64,000 nt of DNA from Gordonia malaquae NBRC 108250 (GCF_000344135.1 NZ_BAOP01000012.1:62001-126000); one strand, 5' to 3'; numbered from the stretch's first letter, positions 35,964 to 48,249 are shown. The notes: generated by a model not told the origin, from the sequence alone. Numbers and translations are program-made.

Positions 35964-37279
35964 CTACAGAAGTCCTCATCGGAATCATCGTCGGAGTGAT
36001 CCTGCTGATCGCTCTGGTCGGCCTGACCGGCTATCTGATCAGCCGCAAGCGGCAGATCTCGATCTCCGACAAGCCCGAACAGATGGATGTCACCGACGGC
36101 ACCACACGCCAAGTGGACCGATCGGGGGGCTACCAGGCCGGCTCGGGTTTCAACTTCAGTCAGGGCGGGACGGCGACCGTTGACGCGCCCGCACCCGCGC
36201 CCGAGCCCGAGCCTGAGCCGGTCGACGCTCCGGAAGTCGAGGCACAGCCGGAGGTCTCGGAGTCGACCGCCGCTGAGCCTGCTTCCGCCGAACCAGAAGC
36301 GGCCGAGCCCGAACCGGAGCCGATCGTCGAAGACGCTCCGGCGCCGGCCCTCGACGACATCGAACCCACGGCCGGACGCCTGTCCCGTCTGCGTGGACGA
36401 CTCTCTCGTTCGCAAGGCGCCATCGGCGCCAGCGTCCTGGGCCTGCTCGGTGCGGGTGATCTCGATGAAGACTCGTGGGAAGAGATCGAAGACACCCTGG
36501 TCATGGCCGACCTCGGCACTGCGGCTACCGCCACTGTCGTCGAACGGCTGCGCGAGGAGTTGGCGACCGGCAAGGTCCGCACGGCCGACGACGCGCGTTC
36601 GGCACTTCGTCGGATCCTCATCGAGCAGCTCCATCCGAAGCTTGATCGCTCGGTGAAGGCGCTTCCGCACGCCGACGGACCGGCAGTGGTGCTGGTGGTC
36701 GGCGTGAACGGTGTCGGCAAGACCACCACCACCGGGAAGCTCGCGCGAGTGCTCGTCGCAGACGGACGACGCGTGACACTCGGAGCCGCGGACACCTTCC
36801 GCGCCGCGGCCGCCGACCAACTGCAGACCTGGGGCGAGCGCGTCGGTGCGGGCATCGTCCGGGGCAAGGAAGGCGCCGACCCGGCGTCGGTCGCGTTCGA
36901 CGCCGTCAGCAAGGGTATCGACGACGGGGTGGACGTCGTCCTCATCGACACCGCCGGTCGACTGCACACCAAGACCGGGCTCATGGACGAGCTCGGGAAG
37001 GTGAAGCGCGTGGTGGAGAAGAAGGTTCCCGTCGACGAGGTCCTGCTCGTCCTCGATGCGACCGTTGGACAGAACGGACTCATGCAGGCGAAGGTGTTCG
37101 CCGAGGTCGTCGACCTGACCGGCGTGGTGCTGACCAAACTCGACGGAACGGCCAAGGGCGGCATCGTCTTCCGCATCCAGGAAGAGCTCGGTGTGCCGGT
37201 GAAACTCGTCGGTCTCGGAGAAGGCGCAGACGATCTCGCTCCCTTCGAACCCGGCGCATTCGTCGACGCACTGCTGTAA
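35960..37279 (+). CDS. ftsY: signal recognition particle receptor FtsY
   Basis: GTPase receptor that docks ribosome-SRP complexes at the membrane (439 aa). Unlike E. coli FtsY it starts with a transmembrane helix ([20 protein letters not shown]), typical of actinobacteria, followed by an acidic Pro/Glu/Ala-rich linker to about residue 130. The NG domain has P-loop [35 protein letters not shown] and [10 protein letters not shown]. It overlaps smc by 4 nt. A strong terminator follows. Its partner Ffh is encoded at 45.6 kb. Confidence 0.97.
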   Translation: MTTEVLIGIIVGVILLIALVGLTGYLISRKRQISISDKPEQMDVTDGTTRQVDRSGGYQAGSGFNFSQGGTATVDAPAPAPEPEPEPVDAPEVEAQPEVSESTAAEPASAEPEAAEPEPEPIVEDAPAPALDDIEPTAGRLSRLRGRLSRSQGAIGASVLGLLGAGDLDEDSWEEIEDTLVMADLGTAATATVVERLREELATGKVRTADDARSALRRILIEQLHPKLDRSVKALPHADGPAVVLVVGVNGVGKTTTTGKLARVLVADGRRVTLGAADTFRAAAADQLQTWGERVGAGIVRGKEGADPASVAFDAVSKGIDDGVDVVLIDTAGRLHTKTGLMDELGKVKRVVEKKVPVDEVLLVLDATVGQNGLMQAKVFAEVVDLTGVVLTKLDGTAKGGIVFRIQEELGVPVKLVGLGEGADDLAPFEPGAFVDALL

Positions 37280-37293
37280 GCGCACCTCGACGA

Positions 37294-37324
37294 GATCCCC
37301 ATCCGGCCGTGCCGGGTGGGGATC
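37294..37324 (+). terminator. terminator after ftsY
   Basis: GATCCCCATCCGG pairs with CCGGGTGGGGATC (13 bp, one G-T) around a 5-nt loop and is followed by TTTGCGTT. It lies 15 nt after the ftsY stop. Confidence 0.82.
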
Positions 37325-37367
37325 TTTGCGTTCTGGGTCGTGTGAGGGCCGGATCCCTTGAAAGCAA

Positions 37368-37423
37368 CTTCTGAATCATGGTTCAATACTTTCCGAACGA
37401 AGAATTGAATTGAGATTCAGAAG
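37368..37423. promoter_or_regulatory. inverted-repeat operator before the TetR-aidB-ACS operon
   Basis: CTTCTGAATC (37368-37377) and GATTCAGAAG (37414-37423) are perfect 10-bp inverted repeats 36 nt apart. Within the left part TGAA-TCATGG-TTCA is a smaller palindrome. The right arm ends 9 nt before GTG 37433. This region is markedly AT-richer than its surroundings and probably contains the promoter and the binding sites of the TetR protein. Confidence 0.5.
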
Positions 37424-37432
37424 GGGTGGGCA

Positions 37433-38062
37433 GTGGCATACCGACCGACCGAGGCGACGCGTCGCGCGGCGCAGGAGAAGCGCGCAGCGATGCTCGCCGC
37501 CGCGCGCGGTCTGGTCGCAGACGCCGGATTCTCCGGGGCGACGGTTGCGGCCATCGCCGAGGGCGCCGACGTGAGCGTCGGATCGGTCTACTCGTACTTC
37601 GACAACCGTGAGACGCTGCTCGCCGAAGTGTTCCGCACCGCGGCGGAGTACGAGTTCGCCCAGGTGGCAGCGGCGGTCGAGGCCGCAGGCGGCGACCCTC
37701 TCGCGCAACTCGACGCACTGATCGTCACCTTCGCCGACCGTGCGCTGCGCGGTCGGCGGATGGCGTGGTCGCTGCTCTTCGAGCCCGTCATCCCCGCCGT
37801 CGACGCTGAACGCCTCCGGCTGCGCCAGTGGTATCGCGACCTGGGCGAGGCCGTGATCGCTGCGGGCGTGGCGTCGTCGGCCTTCGTCGACCAGGACGTG
37901 CGCGTGACCGCTTCTGCCGTCATGGGCGCGATCTCCGAAGCGCTCGTCGGGGCCCTCAATCCCGACACATCGCCGCTGGCCACCGACCCCGATCAACTGC
38001 TCGGAACCATCCGAGCATTCTGCCTACGTGCGCTCGGCGCACCACCGAAGGAGACTCCATGA
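37433..38062 (+). CDS. TetR-family regulator of the acyl-CoA operon
   Basis: A 209-aa regulator with a clear N-terminal HTH (RAAMLAAARGLVADAGFSGA, VAAIAEGADVSVGSVYSYFD, NRETLLAEVFRTAAE). The C-terminal part (ALRGRRMAWSLLFEPVIPAV and following) is the ligand-binding region. AGAAGGGG precedes GTG 37433. Its stop overlaps the start of the AidB-like gene (ATGA), so it is the first gene of the operon it likely controls. The ligand is probably an acyl-CoA or fatty acid, inferred from the partner genes. Confidence 0.85.
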   Translation: MAYRPTEATRRAAQEKRAAMLAAARGLVADAGFSGATVAAIAEGADVSVGSVYSYFDNRETLLAEVFRTAAEYEFAQVAAAVEAAGGDPLAQLDALIVTFADRALRGRRMAWSLLFEPVIPAVDAERLRLRQWYRDLGEAVIAAGVASSAFVDQDVRVTASAVMGAISEALVGALNPDTSPLATDPDQLLGTIRAFCLRALGAPPKETP

Positions 38063-39678
38063 CCGCCACCCACGATGTGTTCAACCAGGCCGCGCCCCGC
38101 GTCGACGTCAACGAGTATCTGACCGACCTGCCGCTCGTGGAAGCAGTGGAGGCGTACGGCGCGTCCTGGGCCACCGACGAGCTCACCGAAGCGGGTGCAC
38201 TCGTCGGACGTGCGGACTTCCAGCGTGACGCGGAACTCGCCAACACGATCACTCCGAAGCTCCACACTCACGACCGATGGGGACATCGCGTCGACGAGAT
38301 CGAGTTCCATCCCGCCTACCACCGGATCATCGGCGACGCCATCGCACACGGCGCGCACACGAGCTGCTGGGACGATCCGCGCGAGGGGGCGCACGTCGCC
38401 CGCGCGGCGATGTTCATGCAGTTCGGGCAGGTGGAGCCCGGCCACGCGTGTCCGGTGAGCATGACGCACGCGGTGGTCCCGTCATTGCGCGTGGATCAGA
38501 CGCTCGCGGATCAGTGGATCCCGCGGACCCTGTCGCGCGACTACGATCCGTCACTGGCCGATCCGGCGAAGAGCTCCGCGATCTTCGGCATGGCGATGAC
38601 CGAGAAGCAGGGTGGATCCGACATTCGCGCCAACACCACACGCGCGGTCGACAACGGGGACGGGACCTACCGGATCACCGGGCACAAATGGTTCTGCTCC
38701 GCGCCGCAGTCTGACGCGTTCCTCGTCCTGGCGAAGACCGAGCCGGGGGTGACCTGCTTCGTGGTCCCGCGCACGCTGCCGGACGGCTCGCGCAACACCT
38801 TCAACATCCAGCGCCTCAAAGACAAGCTCGGAAACAAGTCGAACGCGTCGAGTGAGATCGAGTTCTCCGACACCGTCGGCTGGCGTCTCGGTGACGAGGG
38901 TTCGGGCGTGCGCACGATCATCGAGATGGTCAACCAGACTCGCCTCGACTGCGCGTTGGGCAGTGCCGCGGGCATGCGGCAGTCGGTCGCGGAAGCCGCA
39001 TGGCATGTGCGCCACCGCTCCGCGTTCGGCGCGACCCTGATCGACCAGCCCGCGATGACCGCGGTGATCGCCGATCTTCAGGTGGAGGCCGAGGCCGCGA
39101 TGTGGACCGCGATGCGTCTGGCGTCCGCGTACGACGACGACTCGGAGCAGTCGCAGGCGTTCCGGAGACTCGCCACCGCTGTCGGCAAGTACTGGGTGTG
39201 CAAACGAGGCCCGAACCACGCATACGAGGCACTCGAGTGTCTCGGCGGCAACGGATACACCGAGGCGTTCCCGCTGGCCCGTCGCTTCCGCGAGCAGCCG
39301 GTGATGGCAGTGTGGGAGGGGTCGGGGAATGTCATAGCGCTCGACGTCTTGCGTGCGATGGTGCGTGATCCGCTGTCGGTCGAGGCGCTCGACGCCGAGT
39401 TCGAACTCGCACTCGGTCAGCACCGCGCGTACGACCTGCATGTCGAGAACACACGCAAACTCGTGGCGCAGGCCGCCGCTGATCCGTTGAACGCGCCCGC
39501 CATCGCGCGTCGTCTGACGGAGTCGCTGGCGATTGCCCTTCAGGGATCGATCGTCATCCGACAGGCGCCGTCGTTCGTCGCGGACGCGTTCGTCGCAGGT
39601 CGGATCGCCGAACCGGGCCAGATGTACGGCGTTCTCGACTCCAAGCTCGACCTGGCCGCGATCGCCGGACGGGCCTGA
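38059..39678 (+). CDS. acyl-CoA dehydrogenase, AidB-like
   Basis: A flavoprotein of the acyl-CoA dehydrogenase superfamily (539 aa, almost exactly the length of E. coli AidB). Conserved segments are FGMAMTEKQGGSDIRANTTR, TGHKWFCSAPQSDAFLVLA, RHRSAFGATLIDQPAM and ECLGGNGYTEAFPLARRFRE, which hold FAD and the catalytic region. The C-terminal extension is that of the AidB branch. E. coli AidB is linked to alkylation damage; actinobacterial relatives in operons with acyl-CoA synthetases more likely oxidise acyl-CoAs. It is coupled by ATGA overlap to the TetR gene and lies 3 nt before the synthetase gene. Confidence 0.9.
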   Translation: MTATHDVFNQAAPRVDVNEYLTDLPLVEAVEAYGASWATDELTEAGALVGRADFQRDAELANTITPKLHTHDRWGHRVDEIEFHPAYHRIIGDAIAHGAHTSCWDDPREGAHVARAAMFMQFGQVEPGHACPVSMTHAVVPSLRVDQTLADQWIPRTLSRDYDPSLADPAKSSAIFGMAMTEKQGGSDIRANTTRAVDNGDGTYRITGHKWFCSAPQSDAFLVLAKTEPGVTCFVVPRTLPDGSRNTFNIQRLKDKLGNKSNASSEIEFSDTVGWRLGDEGSGVRTIIEMVNQTRLDCALGSAAGMRQSVAEAAWHVRHRSAFGATLIDQPAMTAVIADLQVEAEAAMWTAMRLASAYDDDSEQSQAFRRLATAVGKYWVCKRGPNHAYEALECLGGNGYTEAFPLARRFREQPVMAVWEGSGNVIALDVLRAMVRDPLSVEALDAEFELALGQHRAYDLHVENTRKLVAQAAADPLNAPAIARRLTESLAIALQGSIVIRQAPSFVADAFVAGRIAEPGQMYGVLDSKLDLAAIAGRA

Positions 39679-39681
39679 GAC

Positions 39682-41199
39682 ATGCATCTGACAGCAGTCC
39701 TCGAACGCGCGGCGCGAATCGCGGCCGACAAGCCGGCACTGATCTCAGACGACCACGAGATCACTTTCGGGCAGCTCCTCGACCGGTCGAAGCGTGCGGC
39801 CGCGGTCTTCATCGACGCGGGCGTCCGCCCGGGGGATCGGGTCGCCGTTATGGCTTTCAACACACCGGGGTTCGTGGTCGCGGCTTTCGGCGCCTGGTTC
39901 GCGGGAGCGACCCTGGTGCCGGTGAACCACAAGTTCGCCGCACCCGAGGTCGAGTACACGATCGGGCACAGCCGAGCGAGTCTCGGAGTGGTCGACGGGA
40001 CGCTGGTGTCGACCACACTCGGAACCGGCATCGCGTGGCTGACCACCGACTCGACAGCTGCAGGCTTCGGCGACTTCGATGCGCTCGTCGCTGCTGCGAC
40101 CGCGGTCTCCGGACCCGTCGACGAGGATGTGGACACGCCGGCACAGATCCTCTACACGTCCGGGACCACGAGTTCGCCGAAGGGATGCGTGCACACTCAT
40201 CGGGGGCTGTCGACGGTGGCTCCTCTGATCGCGACCACTCTCGGCTTCACGCCTGACGAGCGTTTCCTTCTCGCGATGCCCATCTGGCACGCCGCGCCGC
40301 TGAACGATTGGCTGCTCACGATGATCTCGTTGACTGCTACCACCGTGCTGATGCGCGAGTACGACCCCGCAGCCTTCCTCCCGACTGTGGAGCGGCACCG
40401 GATCACCGCGTTCTTCGGCTCGCCGATCGCGTACCTGTTGCCAGTGCAACTCGCTGACGCAGGGCGCCTCGACCTCGCGGAATACAACCTGTCCAGTGTC
40501 CGCGCATGGCTGTACGGCGGTGCATCGCTCGGCGAACACACCGCCCGCCGACTGATCGAGGCCTACCGGAGCGACCGCTTCTTCCAGGTCTACGGCATGA
40601 GTGAGACCGGCCCCGTCGGCACCGCTCTGTACCCGCACGAACAGACCACAAAAGCCGGATCGATCGGTCGCGGTGGGATGTACGGCGTGGATCTGCGGGT
40701 TGTGGATGCCGGCGGCGTGGACCAGGCAGCAGGCGGGACAGGCGAGATCTGGCTGCGCGCCGACTCCCGCATGGTCGGCTATCTCGACAACCCGGAAGCG
40801 ACTGCTGCCGCGTTCGCGGGACCGTGGTTCCGGACGGGCGACGTCGCGCGCATCGACGACGACGGCTACCTGTACATCGTGGACCGGCTCAAGGACGTCA
40901 TCATCGTCGGTGGCGAGAACGTCCACTCACAGGAGGTGGAGGAAGTCCTGCGCGGGCATCCGCGGGTGGCGGACGTCGCGGTCATCGGTCGTCCGCACCA
41001 GGAATGGGGCGAGACCGTGGTGGCGGCGTGCGTGTCCACGGACGGCGTCGACGTCACCGTCGACGAGGTCCGCGACTTCCTCGCCGATCGCCTCGCGCGC
41101 TACAAGATCCCCAGGGAGGTCGTCATGGTGGACGCGCTTCCGCGCAATCCGAGCGGAAAGATCGTCAAGCACGTCCTTCGCGATCGCGTCACCGTGTGA
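39682..41199 (+). CDS. AMP-dependent acyl-CoA synthetase/ligase
   Basis: ANL-superfamily enzyme that activates a carboxylic acid to its CoA thioester through an acyl-AMP (505 aa). The AMP-binding loop is ILYTSGTTSSPKGCVHTHRG. The A5-type motif is QVYGMSETGP and A7 is WFRTGDVARIDDDGYLYIVD. The C-terminal catalytic lysine is in RNPSGKIVKHVLRD. It forms an operon with the TetR and AidB-like genes; together they look like a small route for activating and oxidising an unidentified acid. The substrate cannot be read from sequence. Confidence 0.92.
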   Translation: MHLTAVLERAARIAADKPALISDDHEITFGQLLDRSKRAAAVFIDAGVRPGDRVAVMAFNTPGFVVAAFGAWFAGATLVPVNHKFAAPEVEYTIGHSRASLGVVDGTLVSTTLGTGIAWLTTDSTAAGFGDFDALVAAATAVSGPVDEDVDTPAQILYTSGTTSSPKGCVHTHRGLSTVAPLIATTLGFTPDERFLLAMPIWHAAPLNDWLLTMISLTATTVLMREYDPAAFLPTVERHRITAFFGSPIAYLLPVQLADAGRLDLAEYNLSSVRAWLYGGASLGEHTARRLIEAYRSDRFFQVYGMSETGPVGTALYPHEQTTKAGSIGRGGMYGVDLRVVDAGGVDQAAGGTGEIWLRADSRMVGYLDNPEATAAAFAGPWFRTGDVARIDDDGYLYIVDRLKDVIIVGGENVHSQEVEEVLRGHPRVADVAVIGRPHQEWGETVVAACVSTDGVDVTVDEVRDFLADRLARYKIPREVVMVDALPRNPSGKIVKHVLRDRVTV

Positions 41200-41200
41200 T

Positions 41201-41247
41201 GTAACCCGCCCGAAACGTGGACCGTCCGCACGTGACGCGCACGAAAC
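41201..41247 (+). promoter_or_regulatory. two GlnR-type boxes upstream of amt-glnK-glnD
   Basis: GTAAC-CCGCCC-GAAAC (41201-41216) and GTGAC-GCGCAC-GAAAC (41232-41247) both fit the actinobacterial GlnR pattern gTnAC-n6-GaAAC. They are 31 bp apart (about three helical turns) and 82-128 nt before the amt start. The first begins 2 nt after the synthetase stop. Confidence 0.65.
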
Positions 41248-41328
41248 ACGAGCGCGGCTGTGCGGCAACCTGCGGGCGACACAGTTACCTCACACGTCGA
41301 CAGACGACGGGTGAGGAGGCCTGCAACA

Positions 41329-42663
41329 GTGAATGTGGCACTGCCGGACACAGTGTTCGGAACCATCGACAGCGGAAACACCGCCTGGGTGATCGCGAGT
41401 GCGGGACTCGTACTCCTGATGACCCCGGCCCTGGCGTTCTTCTACGGAGGACTCACCCGGGCCAAATCGGTCCTCAACATGATGATGATGTCGTTCGGCG
41501 CCCTCGGCGTCGTGACTGTCATCTACGTCCTGTGGGGATTCTCGATGTCGTTCGGCAACTCGTTGACGGGTTCGAAAGACATCCTCGGCATCTTCTCGAA
41601 TCCGTTCGAACTCTTCGGATCCGACCAGCTGATGCAGTCCAAGGAAGTCGGCGGCACCACTCAGGTGGTCGTCTGGGGCGACTACGGCATCCCAGCCATC
41701 GTCTTCCTGGCGTTCCAGCTGACATTCGCGGTGATCACCGTCGCCCTGATCAGCGGTGCCATCGCCGAACGCGTCAAGTTCATCACCTGGCTGGTCTTCA
41801 GCGGGTTGTTCGCGACGATCGTTTACTTCCCGCTCGCTCACATGGTGTGGGGCGGCGGCATCCTCTCGGGTGCCGAGGACGGTATCGCGGCGAAGATGTT
41901 CGGAGTCACCGACGGCGCAGCGACCGTCGCGCCGATCGACTTCGCGGGCGGCACAGTCGTCCACATCAACGCCGGTATGGCGGGCCTGGTGCTCGCGTTG
42001 ATCGTCGGTAAGCGCAAGGGCTTCGGCAAGACCGCCTACCGTCCTCACAACATTCCGTTCGTGATGCTCGGTGCTGCGCTCCTGTGGTTCGGCTGGTTCG
42101 GATTCAACGCCGGTTCCGAACTCGGCGCCGACGCGACTGCCGGACTGGTGTGGGTCAACACGACCGTCGCGACAGCCGCCGCCATGATCGGATGGCTTCT
42201 CGTCGAGTGGTTCCGTGACGGACACGCGACCAGCGTCGGCGCGGCTTCGGGCATCGTCGCAGGTCTGGTCGCCATCACCCCGGCATGCGCCGCGCTCACC
42301 CCGGTCGGCTCCATCGCTCTCGGCCTGGTCGCAGGTGCACTCGCCGCGGTAGCGATCGGCCTGAAGTACAAGTTCGGCTTCGACGATTCACTCGACGTCG
42401 TCGGCGTCCACCTGGTGGCAGGCCTGTGGGGAACCATCGGCATCGGCCTGCTGGCCAAGGACACCGGACTGTTCTACGGCAACGGATTCAAGCAGATCGC
42501 CGTCCAGACCGTTGTGGCGCTTGTGGCGCTACTGTTCACTGCAGTGCTCACCGCCGTGATCGGCTACGCCCTCAAGCCGCTCGGCTGGCGCGTGGACGAC
42601 GAGGCGGAGTTCGTCGGAATCGACTCTGCAGAGCACGCGGAGAGTGCATATGAGACGACGTAG
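41329..42663 (+). CDS. amt: ammonium transporter Amt
   Basis: An ammonium channel with 11 predicted membrane helices (444 aa). Conserved segments are FFYGGLTRAKSVLNMMMMSF, WGDYGIPAIVFLAFQLTFA and the two pore histidines in VVHINAGMAGLVLAL and DVVGVHLVAGLWGTIGIG. GTG 41329 follows GAGGAGG by 9 nt. It is the first gene of amt-glnK-glnD, the nitrogen-scavenging and sensing operon of actinobacteria. GlnK docks on Amt to close it when nitrogen is plentiful. GlnR boxes upstream explain induction under nitrogen limitation. Confidence 0.96.
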   Translation: MNVALPDTVFGTIDSGNTAWVIASAGLVLLMTPALAFFYGGLTRAKSVLNMMMMSFGALGVVTVIYVLWGFSMSFGNSLTGSKDILGIFSNPFELFGSDQLMQSKEVGGTTQVVVWGDYGIPAIVFLAFQLTFAVITVALISGAIAERVKFITWLVFSGLFATIVYFPLAHMVWGGGILSGAEDGIAAKMFGVTDGAATVAPIDFAGGTVVHINAGMAGLVLALIVGKRKGFGKTAYRPHNIPFVMLGAALLWFGWFGFNAGSELGADATAGLVWVNTTVATAAAMIGWLLVEWFRDGHATSVGAASGIVAGLVAITPACAALTPVGSIALGLVAGALAAVAIGLKYKFGFDDSLDVVGVHLVAGLWGTIGIGLLAKDTGLFYGNGFKQIAVQTVVALVALLFTAVLTAVIGYALKPLGWRVDDEAEFVGIDSAEHAESAYETT

Positions 42664-45433
<2,770 letters not shown>

Positions 45434-45441
45434 GTCGGGGC

Positions 45442-45513
45442 CGCAAACGAGGTGTTCAGCGACAAACGAAGCATGCAGGTATGCCTCGTCTGTCGTTGAA
45501 CACCTCGTTTGTG
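45442..45513. repeat. 33-bp imperfect palindrome between glnD and ffh
   Basis: Arms 45442-45474 and 45481-45513 (6-nt loop GCAGGT) pair over 33 positions. The four non-Watson-Crick positions are all G-T wobbles. It lies 9 nt after the glnD stop and 68 nt before ffh. It may end glnD transcription, though no T tract follows. Confidence 0.75.
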
Positions 45514-45581
45514 GGTCGCCGCAGCGGTGGCTGATCTGATCCGGGAGGCGGCCGCTCGGCTCGGCATGGAAAGATAGAAGA

Positions 45582-47156
45582 ATGTTCGAATCCCTCTCCG
45601 ACCGGTTGACAGGCGCCCTGAAGGACCTGCGCGGCAAGGGTCGTCTCACCGACTCCGACATCGATGCGACGGCACGCGAGATCCGTCTGGCACTTCTCGA
45701 GGCCGACGTCTCGCTGCCAGTGGTCCGCACGTTCATCGCGAACGTGAAGGAGCGCGCCAAGGGCTCCGAGGTGTCCGCGGCGCTGAATCCCGCGCAGCAG
45801 ATCGTCAAGATCGTCAACGAGGAGCTCGTCGCCATCCTCGGCGGGGAGACCCGCCGTGTCCAGCTGGCGAAGACTCCGCCGACGGTCATCATGCTGGCGG
45901 GCCTGCAGGGCGCCGGTAAGACGACGCTCGCGGGCAAGCTGGCCAAATGGCTGTCGGGCCAGGGCCACACCCCGATGCTCGTCGCCTGTGACCTGCAGCG
46001 TCCCGGTGCCGTCCAGCAGCTCCAGATCGTGGGCGAGCGCGCCGGTGTGCCGGTGTTCGCTCCGCATCCCGGCACCGCCGTCGGCGGCGAAGGCACGCTC
46101 GGCGTCAGCTCCGGCGACCCCGTGCAGGTGGCGCAGGCCGGTGTCGCGGAAGCCAAGACCAAACAGCACGACGTGGTCATCATCGACACCGCGGGTCGTC
46201 TCGGCATCGACGCGGAGCTGATGCGCCAGGCGTCCGACATCCGCGACGCCACGAACCCGGACGAAGTTCTGTTCGTGCTCGACTCGATGATCGGTCAGGA
46301 TGCCGTCAGCACGGCGCAGGCCTTCGCCGAAGGCGTCGACTTCACCGGCGTGGTCCTCACCAAACTCGACGGCGACGCCCGAGGCGGTGCGGCGCTCTCC
46401 GTTCGTGAGATCACCGGACGCCCGATCATGTTCGCGTCGACCGGTGAGAAGCTCGAAGACTTCGACGTCTTCCACCCGGATCGCATGGCCAGCCGAATCC
46501 TCGGCATGGGCGACGTCCTCTCGCTCATCGAGCAGGCTGAACAGCACTTCGACGAGGCTGAGGCGCAGCGCACCGCGGAGAAGATCAGCCAGGGTGAACT
46601 CACCCTCGACGACTTCCTCCAGCAGATGCTGATGATCCGGAAGATGGGTCCGATCGGCAATCTCCTGGGCATGCTGCCCGGCGCCGGCGACATGAAAGAC
46701 GCACTGTCTCAGGTCGACGACAAGCAGCTCGACAAGATTCAGGCGATCATCCGCGGCATGACGCCCGCCGAGCGTGACAACCCGAAGATCATCAACGCCT
46801 CGCGCCGCATCCGCATCGCCAAGGGTTCGGGTGTCACCGTCACCGACGTGAACCAGCTCGTGGACCGCTTCTTCGCGGCCCGCAAGATGATGTCTCAGAT
46901 GTCCGGCCGCATGATGGGCGGCGGCATGCGCAAGAATCAGCGCAAGGGCAAGAAGGGCGCCAAGGGACGCAAGGGCAAGGGCGGACGCGGACCCACGCCG
47001 CCGAAGGCGATGCGCGGTGGAGGTTTCCCCGGCATGCCCCCGGGCATGGGGATGCCGCCCGGCCTCGATCTGTCGAACATGCCGCCCGGGCTCGACGAAC
47101 TGCCCCCGGGCCTGGAGGGCTTCGATCTCAACAACCTGAAGTTCCCGAAGAAGTAG
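45582..47156 (+). CDS. ffh: signal recognition particle protein Ffh
   Basis: SRP GTPase that binds signal sequences and SRP RNA (524 aa). The NG domain has the P-loop GLQGAGKTTLAGKLA near residue 105, DTAGRLGID, TKLDGDARGGAALS and SRILGMGD. The methionine-rich M domain follows (QQMLMIRKMGPIGNLLGMLP, FFAARKMMSQMSGRMMGGGM). The C-terminus is extended by a Lys/Gly block and a Pro/Gly/Met-rich tail (FPGMPPGMGMPPGLDL), as in other actinobacteria. ATG 45582 may be leaderless: AAAGAT ends 6 nt upstream. Confidence 0.97.
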   Translation: MFESLSDRLTGALKDLRGKGRLTDSDIDATAREIRLALLEADVSLPVVRTFIANVKERAKGSEVSAALNPAQQIVKIVNEELVAILGGETRRVQLAKTPPTVIMLAGLQGAGKTTLAGKLAKWLSGQGHTPMLVACDLQRPGAVQQLQIVGERAGVPVFAPHPGTAVGGEGTLGVSSGDPVQVAQAGVAEAKTKQHDVVIIDTAGRLGIDAELMRQASDIRDATNPDEVLFVLDSMIGQDAVSTAQAFAEGVDFTGVVLTKLDGDARGGAALSVREITGRPIMFASTGEKLEDFDVFHPDRMASRILGMGDVLSLIEQAEQHFDEAEAQRTAEKISQGELTLDDFLQQMLMIRKMGPIGNLLGMLPGAGDMKDALSQVDDKQLDKIQAIIRGMTPAERDNPKIINASRRIRIAKGSGVTVTDVNQLVDRFFAARKMMSQMSGRMMGGGMRKNQRKGKKGAKGRKGKGGRGPTPPKAMRGGGFPGMPPGMGMPPGLDLSNMPPGLDELPPGLEGFDLNNLKFPKK

Positions 47157-47169
47157 GTTCACGCAGCCC

Positions 47170-48249
47170 ATGAATGCGCCCCTCGAGTTCAACGGCACAG
47201 ATCCGTTCACCGGTGAACCGATTCGGTTCTGGATGCACGACGGCGTCGTGTCGACCGAACCGATCGCGGGCGCCAACGTGGCGGTCGCGCGCGGCTGGAT
47301 CGTTCCCGGTCTGGTAGACGCTCACAACCACGTGGGGATCGCGCCCGGGCTCGGGGTCACCATCGAACGCGCGCGCGAGCTCGCCGCGCAGGACCTGCGC
47401 GCGGGCACCATGCTGATTCGTGAGGTCGGCTCGCCCGTGGACACCCATCCGCTCGACGCCGACGCCCACGGTCCGCGGTTCCTTCGCTCGGGCAAACACA
47501 TCGCCCGACCCAAGCGGTACCTGCGCGACTACGGGGTGGAGCTGGACGATCCCGACCAGCTGGCCGCCGAAGTGGCCGTACAGGCGCGGGCGGGCGATGG
47601 CTGGGTGAAGCTCGTCGGCGACTGGATCGACCGCGAGGTCGGCGACCTCGCACCGCTGTGGTCGCGGGAACAGCTCGTGGCCGCGGTCGAGGCCGCGCAC
47701 GCCAACGGCGCACGCATCACCGCGCACGTCTTCGGCGCCGAAGCGCTCCCGGACATCATCGCCGCGGGCTTCGATTCCATCGAGCACGGCACCGGCCTGG
47801 ATGAGGACTTGATCGATCAACTGGTGGAACGGGACATCGCTCTGGTTCCGACGCTGATCCAGCTGGAGACCTTCCCCGAGATCGCCGCGGGCGCCGACCG
47901 TTTCCCCAAGTACAAGCAGAACATGCTGTCCCTGCATGCTGGTCGCCACGAGGTCTTCGCTCGGGCTCGCGAGGCCGGTGTCCGGATCTATGCAGGCACC
48001 GATGCGGGCGGAACCATCAAGCACGGTCGAATCGTCGACGAGGTCGAGGCGCTGACGACCATCGGTTTCAGCCCTCTCCAGGCTCTCGCCGCCGCATCAA
48101 CAGCTCCGCGCGACTGGCTCGGCGCTCCGGGGATCGTCCACGGTGCGCGTGCCGACTTCCTGGTGCTCGACTCCGATCCGGCAGAGGATCTCTCGACCCT
48201 CCGCCGTCCGCTCCACATCGTCTGCGGCGGCGAGAAGATACCCGCCTAG
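47170..48249 (+). CDS. amidohydrolase-family metal-dependent hydrolase
   Basis: A 359-aa member of the amidohydrolase superfamily. Metal ligands are visible in VDAHNHVGIAPG, ITAHVFGAEAL, SIEHGTGLDED and IYAGTDAGGTIKHG, in the usual order. The start MNAPLEFNGTDPFTGE and the C-terminal ADFLVLDSDPAEDL are typical of the imidazolonepropionase/prolidase-like branch. The substrate is unknown. An orthologue follows ffh in mycobacteria. Its TAG stop is formed by the outer end of the 24-bp inverted repeat at 48245-48268. Confidence 0.88.
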   Translation: MNAPLEFNGTDPFTGEPIRFWMHDGVVSTEPIAGANVAVARGWIVPGLVDAHNHVGIAPGLGVTIERARELAAQDLRAGTMLIREVGSPVDTHPLDADAHGPRFLRSGKHIARPKRYLRDYGVELDDPDQLAAEVAVQARAGDGWVKLVGDWIDREVGDLAPLWSREQLVAAVEAAHANGARITAHVFGAEALPDIIAAGFDSIEHGTGLDEDLIDQLVERDIALVPTLIQLETFPEIAAGADRFPKYKQNMLSLHAGRHEVFARAREAGVRIYAGTDAGGTIKHGRIVDEVEALTTIGFSPLQALAAASTAPRDWLGAPGIVHGARADFLVLDSDPAEDLSTLRRPLHIVCGGEKIPA

